A stretch of 10,265 bases of DNA from Thiotrichaceae bacterium (GCA_026992705.1 JALWYT010000161.1:9408-19672), one strand, 5' to 3'. Counted from the first letter of the stretch, positions 1 to 8,378 are shown. Notes: generated by a model not told the origin, from the sequence alone. Translations and numbers: made by a program.

Positions 1-624
1 TTTTTATTTGCTTTCGCTATTGTTTTATCACGAGATATTGTTTGGTTAATACTTTCCATTATTGGCTTATTCATATGGGCAGGGATTTTTTTCCTACTGA
101 TCACTTACCATCAAGGCGTTGTTCTTTATCAAAATAATAAATGGTTGTTACGTTTTTTAGCTTTTCCTATTTTATTACTTGCATGGTTAGCCTTGATTAT
201 TCTACAGGATAAAAATGCTGGAATGTTATTGTACCTAATTTTGCTAGTTGCCGTTGCAGATGGATCTGCCTACTTTGCAGGTAAGCGTTTTGGGGTAAAC
301 AAGCTTGCTCCTAACTTAAGCCCTGGAAAAACCTTAGAAGGTGTATTAGGAGCGATTATTGGGGCAATTATTTGGGCGATTTTAGCAGCATTTTATTTTA
401 AATTTAGCTCAGGTGATGGGATTTTCTTTGTTCTATTATCAGCAGTTACTGCCATACTCTCCATTGCAGGAGACTTATTTGAAAGTTTAATTAAACGCGA
501 AGCTAACCAAAAGGATAGTGGCACAATCTTACCTGGGCACGGTGGAATTTTAGATAGAATTGATGCCCAGCTTATTGCCCTTCCTTTCTTTACCGCAGGT
601 GCTTTATTAGGTGGTATCATATAA
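1..624 (+). CDS. cdsA: Phosphatidate cytidylyltransferase (CDP-diglyceride synthase), 5' partial
   Basis: CdsA is an inner-membrane enzyme that makes CDP-diacylglycerol from phosphatidic acid and CTP, the branch point of phospholipid synthesis. The reading frame is open from base 1 with no stop, so the gene starts upstream. The 207 visible residues compare with about 285 in the E. coli protein, so roughly the N-terminal quarter is missing. The visible part is a run of hydrophobic membrane segments. It ends in the complete CdsA family signature at 484-564: S-x-I-K-R, then K-D-S-G, then P-G-H-G-G-I-L-D-R-I-D, which holds the conserved Asp residues that bind metal and substrate. A TTG at 145 is only an internal codon. 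The stop lies 2 nt before dxr. Gene order (cdsA-dxr-rseP-bamA) agrees with the call. Confidence 0.96.
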   Translation, partial: FLFAFAIVLSRDIVWLILSIIGLFIWAGIFFLLITYHQGVVLYQNNKWLLRFLAFPILLLAWLALIILQDKNAGMLLYLILLVAVADGSAYFAGKRFGVNKLAPNLSPGKTLEGVLGAIIGAIIWAILAAFYFKFSSGDGIFFVLLSAVTAILSIAGDLFESLIKREANQKDSGTILPGHGGILDRIDAQLIALPFFTAGALLGGII

Positions 625-626
625 AC

Positions 627-1826
627 ATGACTGGTAAAAATATCACAATACTCGGTGCAACAGGCACAATTGGTATTAATACATTAGATGTTATTTCACG
701 CCATCCTAAAAAATATCAAGTCTTTGCTTTAACAGCGAATACCAATGTTGAAAAACTCTATCAACAATGCCTTGCAACACAGCCACGTTATGCCGTCATG
801 GTTGATAACGATGCGGCTGAACAGCTATCTGCCAAACTTATCAAACAAGGCTTAGAAACTACTGTGCTATCAGGTGTAGAAGGTTTAGAAACCGTTGCCA
901 GCCATGATGATACCGATTATGTCATGGCGGCGATTGTTGGTGCAGCAGGTTTATTGCCGAATCTTGCAGCGGCTAAAGCAGGTAAGCGGGTTTTGCTTGC
1001 TAATAAAGAGTCGCTTGTTATGTCGGGCAAGCTCTTTATGGATACTATTCATCAACACGGTGCTGAGCTATTACCGATTGATAGCGAGCATAATGCCATT
1101 TTGCAGTGTATGCCTAAGGCAAGTAATAAAAGCAGTATTGAAAAAATCCTCCTAACTGCATCAGGCGGACCTTTCCGCACATGGCAATCTGAACAATTAT
1201 CTAGCGTTACACCTGAACAAGCGGTAGCTCATCCAAACTGGGAAATGGGTAAAAAGATTTCTGTCGATTCTGCCACAATGATGAATAAAGGCTTGGAAAT
1301 TATTGAAGCTTGTTGGTTATTTGATGTGCCAGAAGAAATGATTCAGGTTGTTATTCATCCACAAAGTGTGATTCATTCCATGGTATCCTATAATGATGGT
1401 TCTGTACTGGCACAGTTAGGCAACCCTGATATGCGAACACCTATCGCCTATTCACTTGCCTATCCAGAAAGAATTAGTTCAGGAGTAAACGCCTTGGATA
1501 TTTTTGCAGTGGCTCATTTGGACTTTGAAAAGCCTGATTTTGGACATTTCCCCTGTTTACGGTTAGCCTATGATGCTCATCGTCAAGGTGGTAATGCCAC
1601 AATTGGTTTAAATGCTGCGAATGAGATCGCAGTTGAGGCATTTTTACAAAAACAAATTTTATTTACCGAGATTCCAATTTTGATTGAAAACGTGCTACAA
1701 GATATTGTTTCAGGAACACCCGATACACTGGATGATATCCTTATTCAGGATAAGGTCAGCCGTGAGCATTCAAAATTATGGCTAGCCAATAATACAAAAA
1801 ATAATCAACGGCAGTTATCGTCATGA
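627..1826 (+). CDS. dxr: 1-deoxy-D-xylulose 5-phosphate reductoisomerase
   Basis: Dxr (IspC) is the cytoplasmic, NADPH-dependent enzyme that converts DXP to 2-C-methyl-D-erythritol 4-phosphate, the first committed step of the MEP isoprenoid pathway. Its length of 399 aa matches the family (398 in E. coli). The N-terminal Rossmann motif GATGTIG is at residues 10-16 and LLANKESL at 123-130. The metal-binding D-S-E is at 152-154 inside PIDSEHNA. The flexible loop and catalytic stretch follow: SGGPFR at 179-184, HPNWEMGKKISVDSATMMNKG at 202-222, then Glu224 as the third metal ligand. HPQSVIHSMV and NPDMRTPIAY follow downstream. The ATG at 627 is 2 nt after the cdsA stop. The 3' end overlaps rseP by the ATGA tetranucleotide, suggesting translational coupling. 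Nothing looks broken. Confidence 0.98.
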   Translation: MTGKNITILGATGTIGINTLDVISRHPKKYQVFALTANTNVEKLYQQCLATQPRYAVMVDNDAAEQLSAKLIKQGLETTVLSGVEGLETVASHDDTDYVMAAIVGAAGLLPNLAAAKAGKRVLLANKESLVMSGKLFMDTIHQHGAELLPIDSEHNAILQCMPKASNKSSIEKILLTASGGPFRTWQSEQLSSVTPEQAVAHPNWEMGKKISVDSATMMNKGLEIIEACWLFDVPEEMIQVVIHPQSVIHSMVSYNDGSVLAQLGNPDMRTPIAYSLAYPERISSGVNALDIFAVAHLDFEKPDFGHFPCLRLAYDAHRQGGNATIGLNAANEIAVEAFLQKQILFTEIPILIENVLQDIVSGTPDTLDDILIQDKVSREHSKLWLANNTKNNQRQLSS

Positions 1827-3211
1827 GTTTTCTAATAAGTATTGTCGCTTTTATTGTTGCAATTGGACTTTTAGTTGCCATTCACGAATTTGGGCATTTT
1901 TGGGTTGCACGCAAATTAGGCGTAAAAGTTTTGCGATTCTCTATTGGTTTTGGCAAACCTTTATTCATGCGAAAATCAAAAAAAGACAATATAGAATATG
2001 CTGTATCCGCCATTCCGCTTGGTGGTTATGTCAAAATGTTAGATGAGCGAGAAGGCAAAGTCGCTAAAGATGAGAAGCATCTAGCCTTTAATAATCAGCC
2101 TGTGTGGAAGCGAATAGCCATTGTTGTAGCAGGACCTTTATCCAATTTTTTATTAGCTATTATTTTATATAGCCTTGTTGCTTTAATCGGTATTCACGCA
2201 ATGAAGCCCTATGTTGGAGAAATTAGTGAAAACTCACCAGCTGCAATAGCGGGCATGACTTCAGGCGGGCAAATAACACGCATTAATAATATTAAAATAG
2301 ATTCTTGGACGGCAGCTCGCATGACCTTCCTAACATCCTATTTAGAAAATAATAAGCAGTTAGAAATTAGTGTATTAAAAGATAATGAAGAAAAAACCTA
2401 TACATTAGATTTATCAAAAACACCGATATTAAAAGATACTGAAGACTTTTTAGAACAAGCGGGTATTGATTCATGGCGACCTAAGCAGACGGTTAGTATT
2501 TACAATGTATTGCCAAACTCTCCCGCAGAATCAGCGGGCTTAAAAAAAGGTGATATTTTATTGCAGGTTGATCAGCAGCCTATTAATGATTCAAAAGCAT
2601 TTGTGGATTATGTCCGCTCACATGCTTTACAAAAAATTACGTTAAAAATTGAGCGTGATGGCTCAATGCTAGATTTAGTGATTAATTTGGCTGAAAAAAT
2701 AGAGAAGGGTAAAAAATATGGCAGCTTAGGGGCAGCATTATCGCCTGAAGTCGCGGATGATCTTAGTGCAGATGATCAAGAAAAATTAGATCATGCTGTA
2801 TTTTTACAAAAAGTAGGTGTGGCTAAGGCATTTGCAACTGGGCTTAAAAAAACATGGCAAATGTCCGTTGTAACCTTAAAAGTTATGGGTCGCTTAATTA
2901 TTGGCGAAGCTTCACTTAAAAATATTTCAGGTCCCGTTACGATTGCTGAGTTTGCAGGAAAAACCGCAATGGTAGGAATTGCGGCTTATCTCAGTTTTTT
3001 AGCAATAATTAGCGTAAGTTTAGGGGTATTAAACCTTCTACCCATTCCTATGTTGGATGGTGGGCATCTTTTATACTACATTATAGAACTATTGACAGGA
3101 AAACCTGTTCCTGAACGAATTGAGGCATTAGGTTTTCGTATTGGTATTGCTTTAGTAGGAAGTATGACAGTACTAGCAATATACAATGATATTACACGGT
3201 TAATGACATAA
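1823..3211 (+). CDS. rseP: Site-2 intramembrane zinc metalloprotease RseP
   Basis: RseP cleaves the transmembrane segment of anti-sigma factor RseA, releasing sigma-E when outer-membrane protein folding fails; it also removes remnant signal peptides. The product is 462 aa (E. coli 450). The zinc-binding HEFGH motif sits at residues 21-25 in the first membrane segment. GPLSN at 104-108 opens the second. The third zinc ligand is in LDGGH at 411-415, within the conserved N-L-L-P-I-P-M-L-D-G context. Two PDZ domains lie in the periplasmic loop, at about 125-205 and 215-295; the second carries the carboxylate-binding type segment SAGLKKGDILLQV. Its start overlaps the dxr stop (ATGA), and bamA begins 3 nt after its stop. 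Position next to bamA and skp fits its role in outer-membrane protein quality control. Confidence 0.97.
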   Translation: MSFLISIVAFIVAIGLLVAIHEFGHFWVARKLGVKVLRFSIGFGKPLFMRKSKKDNIEYAVSAIPLGGYVKMLDEREGKVAKDEKHLAFNNQPVWKRIAIVVAGPLSNFLLAIILYSLVALIGIHAMKPYVGEISENSPAAIAGMTSGGQITRINNIKIDSWTAARMTFLTSYLENNKQLEISVLKDNEEKTYTLDLSKTPILKDTEDFLEQAGIDSWRPKQTVSIYNVLPNSPAESAGLKKGDILLQVDQQPINDSKAFVDYVRSHALQKITLKIERDGSMLDLVINLAEKIEKGKKYGSLGAALSPEVADDLSADDQEKLDHAVFLQKVGVAKAFATGLKKTWQMSVVTLKVMGRLIIGEASLKNISGPVTIAEFAGKTAMVGIAAYLSFLAIISVSLGVLNLLPIPMLDGGHLLYYIIELLTGKPVPERIEALGFRIGIALVGSMTVLAIYNDITRLMT

Positions 3212-3214
3212 ATT

Positions 3215-5515
3215 ATGGAAAAACAAATAATGAACATGCCGATTACTAAGAGCTTATTAGTAAGTAGTTTACTGGCATTATCACAAACATCTTGGGCTGC
3301 AAGCTTTATTATACAAGATATTGAAGTCAACGGGCTTGAACGTGTAACCGCAGGCACGGTACTTAATTACATTCCTGCTACCGTTGGTGAAATGTTTGAT
3401 GATGCAAACTCTCCTGATGTTATCCGTAGCCTATACCAGACTGGCTTGTTTGAGGATGTCAACTTATCACGCCGAGGTAATATCTTAGTTGTTAATGTTG
3501 CAGAACGTCCAGCCATTGGTGAAATACACATCAGTGGTAATAAAGCCTTTAAAACTAAACAGCTCTTAGAGATTTTACGTAAAGCTGATATAGCTAAAGG
3601 TCGGACATTAGATAAATCAGCCATAATACGTTTAGAACGTAGCTTAAAAGAGCAGTATTTAGCACAAGGCAAATATGGTGTTGAGATTCATACAACATTA
3701 GAGATCTTACCTAGAAATCGTCGTGCAATTAATATCAAAATAAATGAGGGTAAAACCTCCAAAATTAGACAAGTAAAGATAATTGGTAATAAAGCTTTTC
3801 CAGAAAAAAAATTACTAAATTTACTTGACTCTGGTGAAAAAAAATCCTGGGCAATTTTAAGTAAACGTGACCAATATGAAAAAAATAAATTAATGGGTGA
3901 CTTAGATAAATTAACCTCATTCTATCGAGACAGAGGTTATCTAAACTTTGAAATTGTATCTGTACAAACCTCCTTAACACCTGATAAAAAGTCGACCTAT
4001 ATTACTTTAAATATTAAAGAAGGTGATAAATATACAATATCTTCTGTTAATATCGTAGGTGACATTAATTTATCAAAAGAAGAATTAAACTCATTAATCA
4101 CTATTGGTAAAGGACAAACATTTTCACAACAAAAGTTAGAAGAAACACGCGAGAAGTTAGAAGCCGCATTGGGTAAAAAAGGTTATGCTTTTGCTGCTGT
4201 AAATGCTGACCCAGAAATTGATGAGACTAATAAAACCGTTGCTTTAAAGCTAATCGTAATACCTGGAAAACGTGCCTATGTGCGTCGTATCAATATCAAA
4301 GGTAATTACCGAACTAAAGATGAAGTTTATCGTCGTGAAATGCGTCAGCTAGAAAGCTCTTGGTATTCCAAGAAAAAAGTTGAGCGTTCAAAAATACGAA
4401 TACAGCGTTTACCTTATGTTGAATCAGTTACCATTTCTCAATCACCCGTTGCTGGTACAGAAGATCAAGTTGATTTAGACGTCACCGTTAAAGAACGTTT
4501 ATCAAATCAATTTTCAATTGGTGCAGGATATTCTCAAGACCAAGGCGTTTTATTTAATGTTAATTTAAAGCAAGAAAACTTTTTAGGAACAGGTAAGCGA
4601 TTATTTTTAGGTGTTGAAAATAGCAAATCTGTTAAAAATTATAATATTACCTATACCAACCCTTACTATACGACAAATGGAATTAGTCGTGGTTTTACAG
4701 CCTATTTAAATAAATTTGATGGTGACGCTAGTTTAGTATCAAACTATATTTCTAATCGTTATGGTGGTGATGTCCATTACACCGTACCGCTGAGTGAAAC
4801 AGATTCTGTTTATTTCAGCCTAGGTGGTGAACACAGAAAAATAACCACCACTGCTGACACACCTGATCATGTTAATAATTTCCTTGCAGCTTATGGTGAT
4901 ACTTATAATCAATTTTTAGGTACTATCAGCTATATACGTGATACTCGCGATCGAACAATATTTCCTACCAAAGGACACAAACAACGCATTTCACTTGAAA
5001 CAACATTACCAGGCAGTGACTTAGATTATAATAAAGTAAGATATGATGGATCATTCTACAAAGCTATGACAGATAATCTAATTTTTGCTGTTAAAGGTCG
5101 TGTTGCTGTCGGTAAAGGTAGAGGAGACTTAAATGAACTACCATTTTACCAAAAGTTTTATGCAGGGGGGCTTCGCTCAGTACGTGGTTATCAGCAAAGC
5201 AGTTTAGGACCAAAAGATTCAAAAGGCGATCCACGTGGTGGTGATTTAGCAACATCTGCTACTGCAGAGGTATTATTCCCTGCCCCATTTATGGCTGAAA
5301 ATAAATCAATTCGTATGAGTGCATTTATTGATGCAGGTAATGTATTTGATAAAGGGGAAGATTTCAGCACAAGTGATTTACGTTATTCTGCAGGTATTGG
5401 TTTGGTATGGCTATCACCGATTGGTCCTTTCTCCTTAAGCTATGCAAAACCATTAAATGCAAAAGATGGGGATGAAAAACAACAATTCCAGTTTAGCTTA
5501 GGTGCTTCATTCTAA
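3215..5515 (+). CDS. bamA: Outer membrane protein assembly factor BamA (Omp85)
   Basis: BamA is the essential outer-membrane barrel that folds and inserts other beta-barrel proteins. The product is 766 aa, somewhat shorter than E. coli BamA (810). A signal peptide ends near SWA/AS at residues 26-30. Five POTRA domains follow, with recognisable opening strands at about 31 (FIIQDIEVNGLERV), 99 (IGEIHISGNKAF), 182 (IRQVKIIGNKAF), 273 (ISSVNIVGD) and 351 (VRRINIKGNY). The 16-strand barrel starts near 430. The conserved L6 loop motif VRGY is at 656-659, and the chain ends in Phe as an outer-membrane barrel should (FSLGASF). The start is uncertain among in-frame ATGs at 3215, 3230 and 3236. The first has no clear ribosome-binding site, while GGA at 3217-3219 lies about 10 nt before the second, which would give a tidier signal peptide (MNMPITKSLL...). 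Confidence 0.97.
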   Translation: MEKQIMNMPITKSLLVSSLLALSQTSWAASFIIQDIEVNGLERVTAGTVLNYIPATVGEMFDDANSPDVIRSLYQTGLFEDVNLSRRGNILVVNVAERPAIGEIHISGNKAFKTKQLLEILRKADIAKGRTLDKSAIIRLERSLKEQYLAQGKYGVEIHTTLEILPRNRRAINIKINEGKTSKIRQVKIIGNKAFPEKKLLNLLDSGEKKSWAILSKRDQYEKNKLMGDLDKLTSFYRDRGYLNFEIVSVQTSLTPDKKSTYITLNIKEGDKYTISSVNIVGDINLSKEELNSLITIGKGQTFSQQKLEETREKLEAALGKKGYAFAAVNADPEIDETNKTVALKLIVIPGKRAYVRRINIKGNYRTKDEVYRREMRQLESSWYSKKKVERSKIRIQRLPYVESVTISQSPVAGTEDQVDLDVTVKERLSNQFSIGAGYSQDQGVLFNVNLKQENFLGTGKRLFLGVENSKSVKNYNITYTNPYYTTNGISRGFTAYLNKFDGDASLVSNYISNRYGGDVHYTVPLSETDSVYFSLGGEHRKITTTADTPDHVNNFLAAYGDTYNQFLGTISYIRDTRDRTIFPTKGHKQRISLETTLPGSDLDYNKVRYDGSFYKAMTDNLIFAVKGRVAVGKGRGDLNELPFYQKFYAGGLRSVRGYQQSSLGPKDSKGDPRGGDLATSATAEVLFPAPFMAENKSIRMSAFIDAGNVFDKGEDFSTSDLRYSAGIGLVWLSPIGPFSLSYAKPLNAKDGDEKQQFQFSLGASF

Positions 5516-5527
5516 ATTTTAGAATCT

Positions 5528-5533
5528 TAGGAG
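5528..5533 (+). promoter_or_regulatory. Ribosome-binding site of skp, oddly spaced
   Basis: TAGGAG is the only Shine-Dalgarno-like sequence between bamA and skp. It ends only 2 nt before the TTG at 5536, closer than usual, and about 11 nt before an in-frame GTG at 5545. The spacing therefore leaves the skp start open. TTG gives a signal peptide with Lys2; GTG removes three residues but keeps the hydrophobic core. Confidence 0.55.
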
Positions 5534-5535
5534 CT

Positions 5536-6126
5536 TTGAAATACGTGTTATTACTACTGATAAACAAAATATTCTTATTTAGCATCATCATGACTTTGTC
5601 GTCCATTCTTTATGCAACTGATAACAAAATTATTAATGAAGTTGATAATAATACAACAACTAAAGTAGCTGTCGTTAATGTTGCAAAACTACTAGAACTC
5701 TCTCCTCGAGCAAAAAATTTAAGTAAAGAGATTCGTGAAAAATACCTACCTAAAGAGCAAGCACTGGCAAAAGAAAGAAAATTATTAGAGCAATTAGAGA
5801 AGCAGTTAGATCAAGAAGATGCACAGTTATCTAACGAAGAACGCCTTAAAAAAAGCCGTGACTATCGAGAAAGAAGGCGGCAGTATACTCGAGCTTACGA
5901 AGCTTTACGAGATCAAGTCAGCTCAACAAAACAAGAAGCCTTAGAAATTGTAAAGCAAGAGGTTTTTGCTGCTATTGATACTGTTAGATTAGAAAAAAAT
6001 ATTGACATTGTGATAGAAAACTATATATCCGCTGATAAAAAAGTTGATATTACGCCAGCAGTACTTCAATACTTGGAAAAAAATTACCAAAAAAGTCAGC
6101 AAGATGCTCTTGCCCCATCAAACTAA
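5536..6126 (+). CDS. skp: Periplasmic chaperone Skp/OmpH family
   Basis: Skp is a trimeric periplasmic chaperone that holds unfolded outer-membrane proteins on their way to BamA, encoded just upstream. The product is 196 aa from a TTG start, longer than E. coli Skp (161 aa with signal). Residues 1-27 are a hydrophobic signal peptide ending in LYA. An Asn/Thr/Asp-rich linker at 28-43 is extra compared with the usual protein. The first core strand KVAVVNVAKLLELSP is at 43-57. A long charged helical region at about 60-145 (rich in Lys, Glu, Arg, Gln) is the coiled-coil tentacle. The C-terminal body strand NIDIVIEN is at 155-162 and VDITPAVLQYLEK, the family's typical ending, at 170-182. The alternative start is GTG 5545; ATG 5590 would destroy the signal peptide. 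It begins 20 nt after bamA and ends 9 nt before lpxD. Confidence 0.92.
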   Translation: MKYVLLLLINKIFLFSIIMTLSSILYATDNKIINEVDNNTTTKVAVVNVAKLLELSPRAKNLSKEIREKYLPKEQALAKERKLLEQLEKQLDQEDAQLSNEERLKKSRDYRERRRQYTRAYEALRDQVSSTKQEALEIVKQEVFAAIDTVRLEKNIDIVIENYISADKKVDITPAVLQYLEKNYQKSQQDALAPSN

Positions 6127-6135
6127 GAGTAATAA

Positions 6136-7158
6136 ATGATGGAGCTACAAAAACTTGCAGAGCTAACAGACTCTGAATTGCAAGGTGATCCACATTGTCA
6201 AATTCAAAATATAGCAAGCATTGAGCAGGCAGATAAAACGGATATTAGCTTTATTCACAGTAAAAAATATTTACCCTATTTAAGTGAAACAAAAGCCGCC
6301 GCCGTTATATTGCCAAGATCAATGTCTAACAACTTTTCAGGCAATAAACTCATTAATGATGATCCCTATTTAGCGTATGCAAAAGCAGTAACCGCACTTT
6401 ATCCGAGTGATCAATCAAATGGCGTTATACACCCAACAGCAGTCATACATAAAAGCGTCCGCTTAGGTGAAAATGTCTCCATTGCCGCTAATGTTGTTAT
6501 TGATGAAGGCTGTGAAATTGCCTCGAATGTTATTATTGGAGCGGCTTCCAGCATTGCTAAAAATTGTAAAATTGGTGAAGCAACGGAATTAAAAAGTCAT
6601 GTTACTTTATATCATGACACGATTATCGGAGGCTTCTGTTTAATTCACTCAGGAGCTGTTTTAGGAGCTGACGGTTTTGGCTTTGCCCCGCAGAAAAATG
6701 GCAAATGGTATAAAATCCCACAAATCGGCAATGTAATTTTAGGGGACAATGTAGAAATAGGAGCCAACACCTGTATCGACCGAGCCGCATTAGGCTCAAC
6801 GAAAATCGGCAATGGCGTTATATTAGATAACCTTATCCAAGTTGGACACAATGTCAGCATAGGTGAAAATACCGCCATAGCAGGGCAAACCGCCATAGCA
6901 GGCAGCACTAAGATTGGCAAGCGTTGCCGCATTGCAGGGGCTTCTGCCGTGGTTGGGCATTTAGAAATTGTCGATGATGTAACCATAACGGCAACGACAT
7001 TAGTCAGTCATTCCATCCACCAAGCTGGGGTTTATTCATCTGGTATGGTAGTAGATGACTATCAATCATGGCGAAAAAATACCGCACGGTTTAAAAAACT
7101 CGATGCGTTATTTCGTCGCGTTATCAAATTAGAAAAACGACAGAAGAAGGGCATATAA
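6136..7158 (+). CDS. lpxD: UDP-3-O-(3-hydroxyacyl)glucosamine N-acyltransferase
   Basis: LpxD is the cytoplasmic enzyme of the third step of lipid A synthesis, transferring a (3R)-hydroxyacyl chain from ACP to the 2-amino group of UDP-3-O-acyl-glucosamine. Its length of 340 aa matches E. coli (341). The N-terminal nucleotide-binding domain (about 1-100) has the conserved S-I-E-Q-A-D and I-S-F-I-H segments. From about residue 100 to 300 it is a left-handed beta-helix of hexapeptide repeats ([IVL]-G-x-x-x-x), including GADGFGFAP and IGANTCIDRA. The catalytic His is His238 in QVGHNV, equivalent to His239 of E. coli. The C-terminus is a helical, basic tail. Tandem ATGs at 6136 and 6139 make the start uncertain by one residue; AAGAG at 6125-6129 serves as ribosome-binding site. 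fabZ follows after 1 nt. Confidence 0.97.
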   Translation: MMELQKLAELTDSELQGDPHCQIQNIASIEQADKTDISFIHSKKYLPYLSETKAAAVILPRSMSNNFSGNKLINDDPYLAYAKAVTALYPSDQSNGVIHPTAVIHKSVRLGENVSIAANVVIDEGCEIASNVIIGAASSIAKNCKIGEATELKSHVTLYHDTIIGGFCLIHSGAVLGADGFGFAPQKNGKWYKIPQIGNVILGDNVEIGANTCIDRAALGSTKIGNGVILDNLIQVGHNVSIGENTAIAGQTAIAGSTKIGKRCRIAGASAVVGHLEIVDDVTITATTLVSHSIHQAGVYSSGMVVDDYQSWRKNTARFKKLDALFRRVIKLEKRQKKGI

Positions 7159-7159
7159 A

Positions 7160-7606
7160 GTGAGCGTAATGGACGTTAATGAAATTAGAAATTTTTTACC
7201 ACACCGCTATCCATTTGGATTAGTTGACCGTGTGGTCGAATTAGTTGAAGGTGAATCTATCCTAGCTTATAAGAATGTAACCATTAACGAACCATTCTTT
7301 AATGGACATTTCCCTGATCAACCGATTATGCCAGGCGTATTGATTATTGAAGCATTGGCACAAGCAACGGGGCTGCTTGGCTTTAAAACCATGCATGCCG
7401 AACCTCAAAATGACACCCTTTATTTATTAGCGGCGGTCAACAAAGCTCGTTTTAAACACCAAGTCGTGCCGGGTGATCAATTAATGTTACACGCCTCAAT
7501 TAAAAAACATAAGGGTATGATCTGGATTTTTGATACTAAAGCAACAGTTGACGGCAAAGTTGCTGCCTCTGCTGAACTCACTTGTGCTGCAAAAAGAGAA
7601 GACTAA
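7160..7606 (+). CDS. fabZ: (3R)-hydroxyacyl-[ACP] dehydratase FabZ
   Basis: FabZ dehydrates (3R)-hydroxyacyl-ACP to trans-2-enoyl-ACP in fatty acid elongation. It competes with LpxA and LpxD for the same substrate, which explains its place between them. The 148-aa product is a single hot-dog fold. LPHRYPFGLVDRV is at residues 13-25; the catalytic His50 lies in NGHFPDQPIMPGV and Glu64 in IIEALAQATG. Usually the N-terminal motif reads HRYPFLLVDRV, so Gly at position 20 is a small departure. The GTG at 7160 is preferred over an ATG at 7169 because AAGGG at 7147-7151 lies 8 nt before the GTG. It sits 1 nt after lpxD and 1 nt before lpxA. Confidence 0.97.
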   Translation: MSVMDVNEIRNFLPHRYPFGLVDRVVELVEGESILAYKNVTINEPFFNGHFPDQPIMPGVLIIEALAQATGLLGFKTMHAEPQNDTLYLLAAVNKARFKHQVVPGDQLMLHASIKKHKGMIWIFDTKATVDGKVAASAELTCAAKRED

Positions 7607-7607
7607 C

Positions 7608-8378
7608 GTGATTCATCCTACCGCGATTATTGACCCCAAAGCCGAATTAGCTGATGATGTTGAAGTTTCTGCCTATAGCATTATTGGGGCAAATGTTACG
7701 ATTGATGCTGGCACATGGATTGGTCCGCATGTAGTGATACAAGGTCGAACGCATATTGGCAAAGACAATCAAATCTACCAATTCAACTCGATTGGTGAAG
7801 TCCCTCAAGATAAAAAATATCAAGGCGAAGATACCAGCTTTATTATGGGGGATCGCAATGTTATTCGAGAATACTGCACCTTTAATCGCGGCACAGCACA
7901 GGATATTGGAAAAACCGTACTCGGTGATGACAACTGGATTATGGCGTATGTGCATCTTGCCCACGATTGTATTGTTGGCAATAACACCATTTTTGCCAAT
8001 GGAGCCACATTAGCAGGGCATGTAACAATTGATGATTACGTTATTCTAGGTGGATTTTCCCTCATTCATCAATTCTGCCATATCGGTCAATACGCCTTTA
8101 CGGGTATGGGAACAGCAGTGGCTAGAGATGTCCCACCCTATGTCATGACTTATGGCGAACCTGGTGTTCCTCGTGGTATTAATCGAGAGGGCTTAAAACG
8201 ACATAGCTTCAGTAGTGACCGTATCAAACGGATTAAAGATGCCTATCGAATAGTTTATCGCTCAAAACTCAGCTATAAAGACGCATTAGCAAAATTGCAC
8301 ACAGAATACCCTAATGACAAAGATGTGCAATTATTTATTGATTTTTGCAAAAACAGCAAGCGGGGGATTATTCGCTAG
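7608..8378 (+). CDS. lpxA: Acyl-ACP--UDP-N-acetylglucosamine O-acyltransferase
   Basis: LpxA performs the first step of lipid A synthesis, moving a (3R)-hydroxyacyl chain from ACP to the 3-OH of UDP-GlcNAc in the cytoplasm. I start it at GTG 7608, giving 256 aa (E. coli 262) and the usual N-terminus MIHPTAIIDPKA. The frame is open back to an ATG at 7530, but that would overlap fabZ by 77 bp and add an atypical leader. Hexapeptide beta-helix repeats run to about residue 180. NQIYQFNSIGE is at 54-64. The catalytic His119 is in VHLAHDCIVG, with His116 beside it. The C-terminal helical domain ends in the conserved R-G-I-I-R. Residue 167, at the acyl-length ruler position, is Met within FTGMGTA, as in Pseudomonas aeruginosa rather than E. 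coli (Gly). The 3' end overlaps the convergent gene by 11 bp. Confidence 0.97.
   Translation: MIHPTAIIDPKAELADDVEVSAYSIIGANVTIDAGTWIGPHVVIQGRTHIGKDNQIYQFNSIGEVPQDKKYQGEDTSFIMGDRNVIREYCTFNRGTAQDIGKTVLGDDNWIMAYVHLAHDCIVGNNTIFANGATLAGHVTIDDYVILGGFSLIHQFCHIGQYAFTGMGTAVARDVPPYVMTYGEPGVPRGINREGLKRHSFSSDRIKRIKDAYRIVYRSKLSYKDALAKLHTEYPNDKDVQLFIDFCKNSKRGIIR

Noticed and set aside
145..624. TTG 145 as the start of a short cdsA-like gene
   Set aside because: The same frame is open back to base 1 and the residues before 145 continue the hydrophobic membrane segments, so the gene is simply cut by the window edge.
3076..3980. Antisense open frames under rseP and bamA
   Set aside because: They are short, lie opposite strongly conserved coding sequence, and have no signal peptide, domain or ribosome-binding site of note.
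5124..5135. 12-base identity (GAGACTTAAATG) between the inside of bamA and the last bases of the window
   Set aside because: In bamA the bases encode part of the barrel (G-D-L-N) in another frame. One 12-mer shared in AT-rich DNA is compatible with chance.
7530..7607. ATG 7530 as the start of lpxA
   Set aside because: It would overlap fabZ by 77 bp and add 26 residues with no resemblance to LpxA. GTG 7608 gives the family's standard N-terminus and sits 1 nt after the fabZ stop.
8342..8353. Perfect palindrome TTTTTGCAAAAA near the lpxA 3' end
   Set aside because: It lies within lpxA codons for F-C-K-N, has no loop and no GC-rich stem, and is not convincing as a terminator for the convergent gene.
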